DNA of 64,000 nucleotides from Anseranas semipalmata (taxonomy: Eukaryota > Chordata > Aves > Anseriformes > Anseranatidae). Both the position numbers and the translations under genes were made by a program. The stretch spans positions 365,856-429,855 of the forward strand of contig VXAA01000971.1 in assembly GCA_013399115.1 (NCBI GenBank). The letters run 5' to 3'. Below are positions 11,791 to 23,902 of the stretch, piece after piece (the first letter of the stretch is position 1; each line of letters starts with the position of its first letter). Under the pieces are notes generated by a model. That model worked only from the letters and a program-made list of their open reading frames with translations, was not told the origin of the DNA and searched no databases.

Positions 11791-14700
11791 GGGCAGCTGC
11801 CAGCATGACTTTAATTCAGTTCCCAGGAACGCCAGAAGCATGTCTTCTAGTTAAAGACCTGCAGCCTTCAGGCAAGCCAAGTACAGCATGCTAGGAAGGA
11901 TGCTTCGTAGGAAACAGTAAGTGGAAAGGCAGGTAGGGAGGTCATAAGGAGGACCACTATTTTGGTACTAGCCATTAGCTGCTACTGAAGGAAGAGATAT
12001 ACCTGTCATTGCCTTGTGGCTGATGGGGTGGGAGGCAAAGAATTGCCAGCTCCATACAAAAAGGAGATTTGTCCTGTTGCTGTCAGATGGGGGGGGNNNN
12101 NNNNNNGGGGGGGGGGGGTGTTAGGTGTGAGAGGGAGAGATGGGAAAAAAAGTGGTGGCCAGGCACAAGCAGATGTGTCCACAGGTATAAGGTGTCCAAG
12201 GGGATGAAGCCTCTGACATTGATACAGATGGCACTGCACGTGGCCTTTCTTGCCATGGAGCCACATTTATCAGGGCCACCACCAAGGCTGATCGCAGGTA
12301 GCTGGAGTCCTTTCAGGCCTACCATCCTGCTGGAGCCACTTGGCTCCGGGGGGTCCCCACCACCCTTGCCTGGACTGTGAAGAGCACAGATTAACCACGC
12401 TGATCTGGAAGGCGTTCTTCATTCTGGCTTGGAGGTGATACTGTGCACAGTGCTAGCAAGCCTTCAGCCGCTCTTAAAGACCTTCAGGACAGATAAAGGT
12501 GGAACACTTCTTTCTGGGGAGACCACTGGTGGAAAACAGTTCCGTGCTTTTGTCAGGTGAGGGTGACGAAATGGCTGTGGGGAGGGCCCAAGAGCACCAA
12601 AGCTGGCACAACGGCGGGGCAGAGCGCGTGGGCAGGAGCAGGGTGGTGGAATGGGAGCCAGCAAAACACAGCCTTAATGCTTCTGCACACAGCCTAGCTG
12701 CCAGGGTCCTGTTAGCTATGGGGGGGGCATTTGTAAAGGCTTTATGCACCTGAATGAGTCACTGAAGAATGTTGCCGGGAATTTTTTATTTCTGGTTTGC
12801 CCAGTCCTGTGAAATGAATCAGTTACAAGTGGAGATAACAGAAAGCATTCACTGAAATAGTAAATGCCAGCATTCAGCAGGGTGGCAGCCCTGCTCAGTG
12901 CCTGCTGTAAAATTCCAGCAGGCGAGGAAGGCCACTTGGCTCCCGCTCAGAAACCGGCAGGAAACACCCCCACTAAGCTGTGATTCAACACCAAGGGAAA
13001 AAAGAAATCCCTTCCTCTGTAACAGGGAGTGTGGGTGAGCAAGGCTGGGTTAATAAAGCAACACTGCCCTGTCACATCTGGAAACCCAGGCTGGAAAAAA
13101 AAATTCCAATTAGCTTCAACTGTCCTTACTATAGCGGTCTTGAATCAGTCCCTAGAGAGCCATTGCATCAGATAACTGCATCCCGCGATGAGCGACTGCA
13201 TGCTCTACAACTTTTGCCACAGATGGCCACCACCAGCCAGGAGAGAGAGGTGCCCATTAGCCAGAAGTGCCTCCCTAACCCCAGGATGGGGGTAATGGCA
13301 GGAAACAGAGCTGCCTGCCAGCCGGTGCCCCCCTCCCATGTGGAAGAGGTTGCTGATCTAAATTAAAAAAAAAAAAAAAAAATCCTGCAAAAAATTTTTT
13401 TTCTTCCCCCATTATAAAAGCACCCAGGCAAAGCCAGAGCCTGTAACCCTCCCTTATCCCAGGTGCTAAAGCTTGTTGTGTGCAGAAAAGCACCGTGAGA
13501 GACTGGCTGGATTCTCTCAGTTAGCAGGTGTTGGGAGCCTGCAGGGATCTGCAGGTTAATTAATCCTGACTTACCAGGGCTGGGGAGGCTCATTAGCCTC
13601 CACCCTAAAAATGAGGAAGACAGAAGGAGCCCTCTGGGGGGAAGGCGGGCAGTGCTTGTGGGGATAGGAGCTGAGGGAGCGCCAACTCTGGGGAAGAGGC
13701 TTTTGGTGGGGCTTATGAATTAATTTTTCATCCCTTTTCTCTGAATAAAAGCAAAGTTCAGAAGAAGTGTATTTTTACACTTTGAGACAAGCATCTAATT
13801 TGTCAATGGTTAGCAGAAGCTCCATTTGCAGAAACCAAATGAAGCCTCCCCACACTCCACCGCAGACCCAGGCAAGCGTTTGCTCCGGTGCACTTTGGTG
13901 CTACTTGCATTTGCTGTCTCTGGCCCTAAATGGGGAATTTTCCAGGCCTGTAAGGGGAGGGGGGAGGATATTTGACTTGTTGTCAGGGCTTGTGAGACCA
14001 CACGCTTGACTTGATAGCATTTCTGTGCTCGCCTGCCCGCGTGTCACAGGATATACATTGCTTTCTAATCAAATCCAAAATGTCAGGGAAGGTATCGCTG
14101 GCCAAAACCCTGTTGACTGCGGGGGAAGGAAAGGGGAACAGGATGCCAGAGGAGGGGGATGGGCCAGCTGTTTAGCATAGCTACAGCTCCAAGCACCTCT
14201 GCAATTGTTTGTAGTTCAAACAACTGGCTGGTGGCACCCACTCGCGCCTTCTTGCTCAGCAATGCCTCTGCCTCGCCTTCCCCCCTCCTCCTCGCTGGCG
14301 GTGAGGTGCTGACACCCTGACAAGCTCAGGCTCCCCTGCCCTGCCCGGAGCAGCCTCTGGCACCACCCAGGCCAGCCGGAGCAGCCCAGGGGGAAGGCAG
14401 CAGGGAGCGGGGGCAGATGCCCTGGCTGTCGCCGCCACCACCGGAGGCCTGCACCATGCCATGTACACACGCTGGTGTACAGACGGGTGACAGTGAGAGG
14501 GACACAGTCTTCCCGGGGTGCGGAATTGCACTGTCTGCGAGAAGAGGAAAAGAGATGGGTGCAGAGCTCCTGGTACGGGACAATATGTAAAGCCCTGCAC
14601 AGGAAGGGAAGGGCAACCCAAGGAGCACAACGGAGGAAGGGGAAATGGGGATGAGAGGAAAACACAGAGATCTGGGATGGAGGGAAGTGAGAGAAGGGAG

Positions 14701-17700
14701 AGTTGGCAATTCCTTCAGGGCATCCCTGGAAAAGAGGTCAGGAGGGTGGCAGTCGTAGAGGCTTGTGGGGATTAGACTTGTCATGTGCTGGGCTGGTGGA
14801 AGCTCTCTCCCCAGTATGTTGAACAGACCTCTCATCAATTACATGTTCTCAAGGCAAACTCAGGTCAAAATAAGCCCTTAATGATGGTAACAATGATAGA
14901 GCTCAAAAGAAAAGAAGAATACACATTTTTCTTTTATCATTAAAAAAAAAAAAAAAAGCGTGGCTGGTATTCCAGGGAAGACTACTAGGCTCCAGGCTAT
15001 CACTTGTCCCAATTCTCAAGGAATAAATCAAGAGAAAACTCCCCGTGTTTCATTTCACGTGAGAAATGAGAATGAGCTTGTTCCCATTTCATTCTTCTGC
15101 TGGGATGCCCCTTTCCCTCCTCCAGCATCTGCAACCAAGATCTGAAAATTACAGAAGCGATGAGGGTGGTGCTCACCGCCCAAGGATAATTCCCAAATTC
15201 CTCCTCCCCCCCACCAGACATCCCACTGAAAGCTGTTGCCTGTAGCGGACTCAGTGTTGAGCCACCTAGTGGCGTTTGATGGAAATCGGTCTAACAGGCA
15301 CCACCAGGCTCCAAGCCCCCAGAAGGGCAGGAGGTGGAGAAAGAGGTTTATTGGCAGCCTTGTGGCCCGTCCATGCCTTTTTGTTGCTGGCTGGGTTCCT
15401 GCTCCTAAAGCATCCTTCGGGGCATGGGCCCAGCGCTGAGTATCGATGCAAGAGCAGCTAGCAGGGGGTACAAACCCATGAGGCCCCCCGCTTCCAAGAC
15501 CCAGCTGCCGTTGGTTTCCTTTGCTTGGAGCTGAAGATGCTCACGTGTTGCAAATGCCTTAAATGAACAGAAAGTCCTCTCTCCTGTATAAAGGAGCCAT
15601 GGGGACTGTGTAGGGGCCTTTTGGGGGCTCCGGGCAAAGGAATTAAAGGAAAAAAAAAAGGCTTATTGTCCAGCATCAGGGGAAGGGAAAGTCTGCCTGG
15701 TGCCATATCCCCCCAGGCACTGGTGTGGGGGAAGGGGAAGCCATGCAGAAATTGAGCAAAGGCAGCCCTAGGGTGTTTCTTAGGGTGATAAACTGCTGTG
15801 GAATGGACAGCTGAGTCTGGAAGCAGCCAGCGTGTATTACTAAATTTTGAAACATGTGAAGCAAAATTAAATTGGTCGTTCTGACCACTACTCATTGCAT
15901 CGTGTCAAGGAATAGCTTGAGTAGTTATTTTTCTCTCCTGTTTTCTCAAGGGGGAAACTCAAATCTGCAAAAATCATAATTTATTCCCTCTAAAATCAGT
16001 ACACACCCAAAAAGGCAGCTCTTTAAATTTGCTTTTGCCTTTTCAAGTTCCATGGCTATGAAGCTTTAAACAATAGAAACATTTGTTTTGCATGAAAAGA
16101 TGCTAAGATTCTTCCAAAGTCATTGCTTGCCAGAGTCAGGGGTTAATAAAAGCATCAAATGTCACAAGACTTATAGTAAAATCATGCAGATTCACATTAT
16201 TAATATACGTAACTTTGTCTTTTGGATTAGTTACAGCCTTCTGAATGCCAAAGTTTCCTTCCTTTTTTTTTTTTTTTTTCCTGCAAAGCACAACCCAAAA
16301 TATTAGAAAGCCAAGTGAGAGTCTGGTTTAAAGGTTTAAAGAGCAAGATACACAATATGTAGAGGCGAGGGTATGGCAAGAATGCTGTGATTGGACATAT
16401 CAATCATTTCTATGGCAACAGACAAGGATACAACAATACTGTAGAACTGAGCAGAGGAGACTGTGCAAAAAAGATCATTATTATACACTACCAATACTTT
16501 AATTTACTCATTGTAGAAATAGAATCAAAAAATACAGAAAACCATAGGCAAATATTCAGAATTATTGTTTATATTTTCACATTTATAGTTTACGGTAGCA
16601 AAAAAATCTTTTCTACAATGAGCATATCCTTGTTTTTCCAGAGAGTGTTTGCGGGTCCATACGACTGTAAAGAAAGCATATGTTTTGTGAGAGTGTATAT
16701 AATATAACATAATACGATATGATACACAGGAGTGTGTGTTTGCATGTAAAGAGACAGAGACCGCATCTTACATATCCACAAGGCTTATGCCTCTCTATAC
16801 TTCTCGGATGAAAATCATAATGTTTAGCACAAAGACTGATCATTTTCATATTCTTCTCATAAACATATTTATTTCTTTTCTTTTTCAGTCACCTGAGTGG
16901 GATTTAGCTTGCCTAAGTCCTAGTACCCGGATGTGAGAAACTGCATAAACTACCACAGCAGCCGAGGGAGAGTGGGCCCTTGGGTCAGTGGAGCCTAGCA
17001 AGGTCGTCTGCTCTTCATGAGGCAGACCTCTACACCTTGTCAGCCAAATTGCTCTCCAGGCTCCACTAACTGTGTGGTCTAGATCCCTACTGATTGTAAC
17101 AGGAGCTCAGACACCTTGCTCCCACGCAGACACTTACGCTTCAGACACCTGGGGCACAATCCAGCTGCCTGCCCATAGGTGTCTGCCACCATTTCAGACC
17201 CCTCTGAGTAGCTGTGACGTCCCCAGTGGGCTGGCGGAGGACCTGTGGGAGGCTTCTGGAGCAGCAGCTCAAGGTCAAATGGCACCTGAGCTGAGGCAAC
17301 TGAATCGAGCCCTTCAGCAGGCAAGGAGTTGGGTGTGAAGTCAACCTGGGGAGACCAGGGAGCAAGTCAGGGTCCGCAGGGGACGGGGTGGGGGGCACAG
17401 GTACACCTACAACATAGCCGGGTCAAGGACTGGGTGCCAGGGTTGGAGCCCACACGCAGCCCCTGGAGCAAGGGGTACAAGGTGTGTGCCTGGGGGTGCC
17501 GTGGGAGGCCGGTCGGGGCAGTTAAAACCTATGAGCACACAGGACCCTGACACCTGAAAATCAGGGGGAGGTGAATCTTCAACCTTGATGTTTACAGTGC
17601 AGAGATCTGTATTTGAGCCTGTCACCCTTTCTTTTACATGCTTCCTTCCTGGTAGCTGGAAAGAACAGGCGCTGCCAGGAAGTTGTATTATCTGTTCTGA

Positions 17701-18607
17701 AGGTATGCTATCAAAGGAGAGAAATTATGCCCTGGGAATACATATATCTCTGACCACAAAGGGAATCTCAGTGTAGATGGGTGTGCTGTAAAATGGGTCA
17801 GATGAACCCTGCCTATGTATCTTTAAGAAGAGCAGGAATGGGCACAGATGGCAAAAAGCACACAGGGGTGTAGCCCCATAATGTGGAGTCTTCCTATCCA
17901 CTCACAGACATCTCTGACATGATATTGAAGACAATATTAACATAAATATCTTAGATTGGACGCTGATGATGTCATGAAAATATTTAATGTCTGTCTGAGT
18001 CCTTAAGGGTTATTCTGTTTCCTGTCCAGAGGACAGAGAAGGTATTTGCTGCCACTCACTGCTGTTCCACGTGGGTCTGTCCTTGCTGCTGTTTCTCTTT
18101 AGCTGCCTCTGCATGGCAAGGCCATGTTGAAATATTTTTCAGAGATTCCTAATGTCTTTAATTTTAGAGCTGGGGTGGGGGGAACAGACAACAAATGCAC
18201 ACAAAAGGGAGATGTGTATTGGGTGTGATGAGCAGCAGACTGACAGCTCTTTGCTGGAGCCCTTCCTCTGTCAGATAGCTCAGGCACCCTCCCATTGCCT
18301 AGACAGCTTCCACACCTGACCTCGAAGGAGGATCATACAGCCTTATACATATTCCTTTTCTCAAATAGGTGGTAATTAGTCTTGCATGCAGTGGTAGCTT
18401 TGGTGATCCTGACACCTCCGTAACAGAACTGTGAATGAAAACATCAGCTCCCAGAGGGTTCTCTCTTCTCTTGGAGAAAGCTAGACAAGACTATTTTGAA
18501 TTAAGGTACAAACTAGCCTCCCACACAAGGCCAGACATGGTTCTGAAAGTCTCCTGGACACGTATGTATAAACACATACACCACAAAATAGGTCACAAAA
18601 TAATTTG
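11791..18607. other. Intergenic, no gene seen
   Basis: Contains the G-run gap, poly(A) runs at 13364-13382 and 14941-14957, and a poly(T) run near 16264-16279. A GC- and pyrimidine-rich stretch (14220-14530) gives long overlapping minus-strand ORFs with no family signature. Confidence 0.6.
12091..12118. other. 10-N gap inside a G homopolymer
   Basis: A G run, N at 12097-12106, then twelve G. The true sequence is probably a longer G tract of unknown length. Confidence 0.9.
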
Positions 18608-18853
18608 ATTGGAGGTGGCCTGTTTAGGTGCTTCTCATCCATCCGGTCCATCCCTTCACTAGAACAGGGCTATCTCAGATCAGGTTACTCAGGGCCTTGT
18701 TTAGCTGTGTTGTGAGCACCTCCAAGGACGGGCATTCCAGAGTCTCTCCAGGCAACCCGTTCCAGCACTTACCATCCTCCCTGTGAGACTTGTTTTTCCT
18801 TTTATCTGATTGGGATTTCCTTTGTTGCGAGCTGTGCCGGTTGCCTCTTGACT
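18608..18853 (-). mobile_element. CR1 LINE 3' region (outer left part of rearranged copy)
   Basis: GATCAGGTTACTCAGGGCCT, CACCTCCAAGGACGGGCATT, CTCTCCAGGCAACCCGTTCC and GTGCCGGTTGCCTCTTG are, in order, the landmarks of the CR1 3' region on the minus strand, diverged by perhaps one base in six. Confidence 0.8.
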
Positions 18854-18869
18854 TGAGCTCAGCCTTCGT

Positions 18870-19080
18870 TGTAGTCTCTCATAGGATTCTTAAAGCCAAA
18901 CTGCTGAGATGTGTACTGGATGAGTGGACTACAAGGTGGGTGGAAAGCTGGCTGGAGCACTGGGCTTAAAGGTTTGTGGTCAGAAGTACAAAGTCCAACC
19001 AGCAGCTGGTTGCTAGTGGCCTCCCTCAGGGGTCAGTACTGTGGCCAGCAATGTTTAACATCGTTGTTAAAGAGCATTGC
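18870..19080 (+). mobile_element. CR1 reverse-transcriptase fragment, opposite orientation
   Basis: The + strand reads a decayed RT segment: LLRCVLDEW at the start (a stop and a frame change follow), then LVASGLPQGSVLWPAMFNIV, matching the CR1 RT motif around SGVPQGSVLGPxLFNIF. It is flanked on both sides by CR1 pieces on the opposite strand. Confidence 0.8.
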
Positions 19081-19084
19081 TCTC

Positions 19085-19440
19085 CCCTTGTTCACAGACC
19101 CAGTCATCTCACAGAAGGCAATCAGGCTGGTCAGGCATGCTTTGTCCATACTGACTGTTCCCAGCTATCTTCTTATTCTTCGTGTGTCTAGTCACGGCTT
19201 CCAGAAGATCTGCTCATAGTCTTTCCAGGGACTGAGGTTAGGCTAACCAGCCTGCAGTTCCCTGGAACCTTTCTTGTCCTTCAGGTATGACATTTGCCTT
19301 TTTCCAGTCTTTGGAGACCTTCCCAGTGACCGCAGCCTTTCAAAGATGGCAGAAAGCAGCCTTGCAATGATTCCCTCAGCACCCTCAGATGCATCCCAAC
19401 AAGTCCCATGGACTTCTGTCCTGCCTATATCCACAGGCCA
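19085..19440 (-). mobile_element. CR1 reverse-transcriptase fragment, upstream RT part
   Basis: The minus strand reads the GPDGIHPRVL-type start of CR1 RT (here VHGTCWDASEGAEGIIARLL), then KTGKRQMSYLKDKKGSRELQ and, toward 19090, a SQHGFTKGKSCL-like stretch. These map upstream of the PQGSVL motif found on the + strand next door. Confidence 0.78.
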
Positions 19441-22400
19441 AGTGTCCTATCATGCACATTTTACAATACCAAAACACCACATCCACCTACAATTTGATAT
19501 TAAAAAGCCAATACCAAGAAATGCAATCTTCTAGCTCTGTTTTTCTAGAGGATCTTTCATATCTTTGTAGTTCTGACCTGGGAGATGGAACAGAAAACCT
19601 TTCTGATCTCCATACTGCTGCTTCGCAACTAAAAGTAGCAGTGTCTGCAGAGAGAAAGAAGTCAACCTTTTCTTTCCTAAAAAGGCTTACAACCACCATC
19701 CACCCTGCTCTTAGAAACTTCTCAGTCCTTAAAGGAAAAATTAAATCCTCCTCCCTCCTAAACGTCTCCAAAAACAACATAACACTCCCTGTAGAATCAG
19801 GAACTGGAAAACAGGTCTCGGAGGTCTGCTGGCTTTTCTTCTTTCACGCATTCTGCTACTGTAAATAAGCTACGTCTTGTATCAAACCCTGCTTCTCGCT
19901 CAGCCACAAAGGCTGGGATGTCCTGTGGCCAAACTGGCTGTAGACTTCTACATCTGAGCATGTTTCCTGGATCCCTTCACAGCTGATGGAGGAACACAGG
20001 CTTTCCTGGCATGCAATTCTTTTCCTTGCAAGGTAGCTATGTAAAATGGGTCAGATGTTTCTCACACTTACTAGAACACGACATAGAGGACCAGCTCAGA
20101 TGTAGCTGTCTACGCCGAAGGTGCTTAGTGTTAGTTGAGATGGATACTGCCTGAAATGCATAGAAAAAGTGGCACAGATCTCTAAAAGTATGTTCCTGGC
20201 TCCTATGCTCTAACTAAACTCTGAGTCACAAGGGAAGTCCTGTTAGGACAATTCTTCTGACATATTGCAGCAAATCCAGGAGGGAAGCAAATTCCAATTA
20301 TTCCCTGAAAGCATCTGTCCTTTAATACTAAAAACAAGGTGTTAGCTTGATTGTCTTAGGTGATTTCAATGGCTATGATAACACATATGGCTAAGAAGAC
20401 ACAGATGATTTCTCAAGAATTGACAATTTGTAAATAGGTTTTAAGTGTGATAATACATTTCTTGTACTAACTATGTCTTATGTCAACCATCAGTACATGT
20501 CCACTGTATACCAGAACTTATCTCCTTCACGGCCTTGCACATGGTGTAGTGATTTACAGTCAGAAAATAAGCACAAAACTCTTTTCAGGGGGTGGATATA
20601 GGATATATTTTCCATAGGCTCACAGACAGCACAAGATAGGAGACAGTAAGGAATCCAAGCCCTTGTTCACAACAAACATGTTCAGAAGTTGAATGCAAGG
20701 GATTAGCCTAGATACTCCCTACAATATTGCATCAACATCATGTTTGCATAGTTACTCCCAGTCTCAGAACAAACAGTAAGGAAATAGTGAATCAGACCAT
20801 GGAGATTTCCAGAAACCTGAGCAGACAGACTGACAGAGGAGCTTGTGCAATGAATAAAAGTACTGTCACTTCTCCCCAGCCAAACTCATTCTGGAGTAAT
20901 TTACTCAATGTTGCATGAAGCACCTGTAAATGTTTCAACATTAGGACGTTCATCATTCAGCTAGAGTCCTGAAGTCAAAAAAATATTCTATCTGAATACA
21001 CAGTATGTTCAAGAAGGATTTTTGCTTCAAGACAATTCCATGCTTAACTGAAACCTCTGCTTTCATTAATGAGCTGAGCCATGTCTACATGCCTAATACA
21101 CTGTAGGTCAAACTCTGTTATCCTGATTTGGGTCGTCTACTACAAATAAGGAAGTTTTCACCAGAGAAGGTATGGGTCAAAGATACGGATCTAGAACCAA
21201 CTGCACTAAACCCTGAAGTGTTTCCATGACTTTAACAGGGATTTTAAGGTGAATCAAAATTCCTTCAAATCACAATATGCAAAAAAAAGATAAAAAGATT
21301 TGTGAAAATATTCAAAACAAAAACATTAGTATTTTTTATTACATGAAATTAATTATAATATCTCTGGTTTTATTTCATGACTTTTAATGGATTATTTTCA
21401 GTCGGCTATATTCCATGCTGCCCCAAGTTTTTATTTACATATTTATTCTCTAATGGATCAAATGCAACAGATTCAGCAGCTCCCATCCTGCCACCAGGGT
21501 TAAGATCAGAGAGAGTAAAGGCAGCTGTAATCTGTACCTTTCAGATATGAAACGTTTCCTCTGAAATTAAAGAGAAAACAGAAAACAAACAAAAAGAACC
21601 CCCTTTATCTCTATTCTGAGATAAATTTATCTGTGAAGGTAATACACGTAATGAGAGAGGAAAAGATGCCAGGAGACAGGTGTGACCTACCTTTCATTAG
21701 CTATACCTTTATCTAACTGGGTGGAGACACAAAAGAAACAAAATCTTTCCATTTAGCTGTGTCATTATGGGGTGAGGCACGCTGGCTTTGGTGCACTGAA
21801 ACTCTGACAGTGGGTACAGTCACGCTCTCCCACTAGCTTCAGTTGCTACATCTCTTTCCTGGCTTCTCAGTGTCCTCACTTTCCCTAGCTTTCCTCATCG
21901 CTGGAAAGTGGATATGTGTCCATAAAGGCATGTCCCTCTATATCCTTCCAGCATACCAGCGCATTTATGGGACCGCAGTTTATCGCTAACATCTTTCCCC
22001 TCGCCTCCTTTGGTCATCTGACAGTCTGGGCAGTTCGATTCAACAGACAAAACGCAGCTCTCAGATGTGCACTCGCCGCTCCCACTGAGTCCAGCAGAAT
22101 TTGCACACGTGGTACTAAATGAGAATTTGCTCAAAGGAATTCAACCGTACGGCTTGTCATGTAACACGTAAGCAACTCTGGCTGTGGCAGAAAATATGCT
22201 ATTAATAGTTTCAGAAAGAGGATTTTAGCTTTTAGGTCCTTTCAAAGAGTAAATGAAAGATTTAGATGCACAGTAAATAAAACTGTATAATTTAATTTGC
22301 TGTAACTTCTAGTATGACATAATGGTTTATCTGTCAGTGATTAGAAGCCATTCTGCAAACGCTTCAGGAACTTAGCGTGAATTACCTGCAGAAAAGTCAA

Positions 22401-23014
22401 AAAAGAAGCACAGAAGTATGCAATTCACTCTTTGCCAGCAGGGAAGTTTCGGTCCTGCCATCGTGAAGCATGTTGCTTAGCACTCCACATGAGATGAGAG
22501 TCAAACTCAATAGCTTGCAGATATCAAAAAGTTTGCAAACATCAAATAAAATATTTCACAAACAAGCTATGGTTTGAAAATTGTTCCAAAGTATTTGGGC
22601 AATACTTTGAAATATATCTATTCTAAGACAACTGGGAATTTTCAACATTTCACCAACTCAAACGGGCCGGCTTCATAAGAAGTATTATTTTTATCTGTTT
22701 CTACCAAGAGACTACAAAAATTCTAGCACTTAATATGTTTAGCAAAGCAATGCTGCGCCTGGAAGCAGCACAAAGGAAATAAGGGCTTGCTGTGCTATCC
22801 AGGGATTAAAATGGGCAAACCACTAGCCTGGTTTTCCAACAGAGTCACAGAGCACAAACAAGAGAGGCACTTACTGCACTGAGGCAGCTCCCCCTGCAGG
22901 TGGAGGCTTGCTCCTTACAGGGCACTTGGGGGTGCAAGACCTCACGGGCAGGACATCCACCACTTCCCTGGGGACACATCTGCCTGTCAGGGTACAGAGG
23001 AGGCTCTGCAGTCC
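19441..23014. other. Intergenic, no gene seen
   Basis: The longest frame (19389-19868 +) starts inside the CR1 remnant and reads into a serine/lysine-rich stretch I do not recognise. The rest is AT-rich with no identified repeats. Confidence 0.6.
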
Positions 23015-23640
23015 ATAGAATCGTGAAATCACGGAATGGTTTGGGTTGGAAGAGACCTTAAAGCCCATCCAGCTCCAACCATCCCTGCCATGGGCAGGGA
23101 CACCTCCCACTAGACCAGGTTGCCCAGGGCCCCATCCAGCCTGGCCTTGAGCACTTCCAGGGATGGGGCATCCACAGCTTCTCTGGGCAGCCTGTTCCAG
23201 TGCCTCACCACCCTCTGAGTGAAGAATTTCTTCCTAATATCTAATCTAAATCTACCCTTTTTTAGTTTAAAGCCATTACTCCTTGTCCTATCACTATACT
23301 CCCTGACAAAGAGTCCCTCCCCAGCTTTCCCGTAACCCCCCTTTAGGGACTGGAAGGCTGCTATAATGTCTCCCCAGAGCCTTCTCTTCTCCAGGCTGAA
23401 CAACCTCAACTCCCTCAGCCTGTCTCCAGAGGAGAGATGTTCCAGCCCTCTGATCATCCTCATGGCCCTCCTCTGGACCCCCTCCAACAGGTCCATGTCC
23501 TTCTTGTGCTGGGGGCCCCTGAGCTGAACACGGTGGGGTGTCTCACAAGGGCAGAGCAGAGGAGGACAATCACTTCCCTCGACCTGCTGGCCACGCTTCT
23601 TTTGATGCAGCCCAGGATACAACCTACCAGTGCAGACCTA
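23015..23640 (-). mobile_element. CR1 LINE, 3' part with ORF2 C-terminus
   Basis: On the minus strand this reads the C-terminal end of CR1 ORF2 (GLEHLSSGDRLRELRLFSLE, then RFRLDIRKKFFTQRVVRHWN, ending LDGALGNLV), followed by the CR1 3' UTR and tail; the + strand starts ATAGAATCGTGAAATCACGG. The frame is open over about 170 codons, so it is relatively young, but a frame change near the 5' end (upstream of the KKDMDLLE segment) and 5' truncation make it inactive. Family: non-LTR retrotransposon of the chicken-repeat type. Confidence 0.93.
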
Positions 23641-23667
23641 CCTCCAAAATGAACATCTGACTTGTTT

Positions 23668-23822
23668 AGAATCATAGAATCATAGAACAGCTTGGGTTGG
23701 AAGGAACCTTAAAGATCACCTGGTTCCAACGCCCCTGCCATGGGCAGGGATACCTCCCACTAGACCAGGCTGGCCAGGGCCCCATCCAACTTGGCCTTGA
23801 ACGCCTCCAGGGATGGGGCATT
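23668..23822 (-). mobile_element. CR1 LINE 3' end
   Basis: Starts with the octamer tail AATCATAGAATCATAGAA, then CTTGGGTTGGAAGGAACC and the standard CR1 3' UTR (CCATGGGCAGGGATACCTCC). It ends abruptly in TTGATTA-type repeats. It lies in the same orientation as the CR1 just to its left, 28 bases away. Confidence 0.92.
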
Positions 23823-23902
23823 AGTATTGATTAGTTATTGATTATTATTATTATTATAACTGATTAGATATTATTGATTAGGTATTGTTGATTAGTAGCA
23901 AT
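23823..23902. repeat. TTGATTA/ATT-type simple repeat
   Basis: Imperfect TATTGATTAG and ATT units directly abutting the 5' end of the CR1 at 23668-23822. Confidence 0.75.

Noticed and set aside
14216..14838. Overlapping minus-strand ORFs of 124-170 codons
   Set aside because: Three frames open in the same pyrimidine-rich stretch, none with a motif; a composition effect.
19389..19868. 159-codon + strand ORF as a gene
   Set aside because: Starts inside an antisense CR1 remnant and shows only Ser/Lys-rich sequence with no family resemblance.
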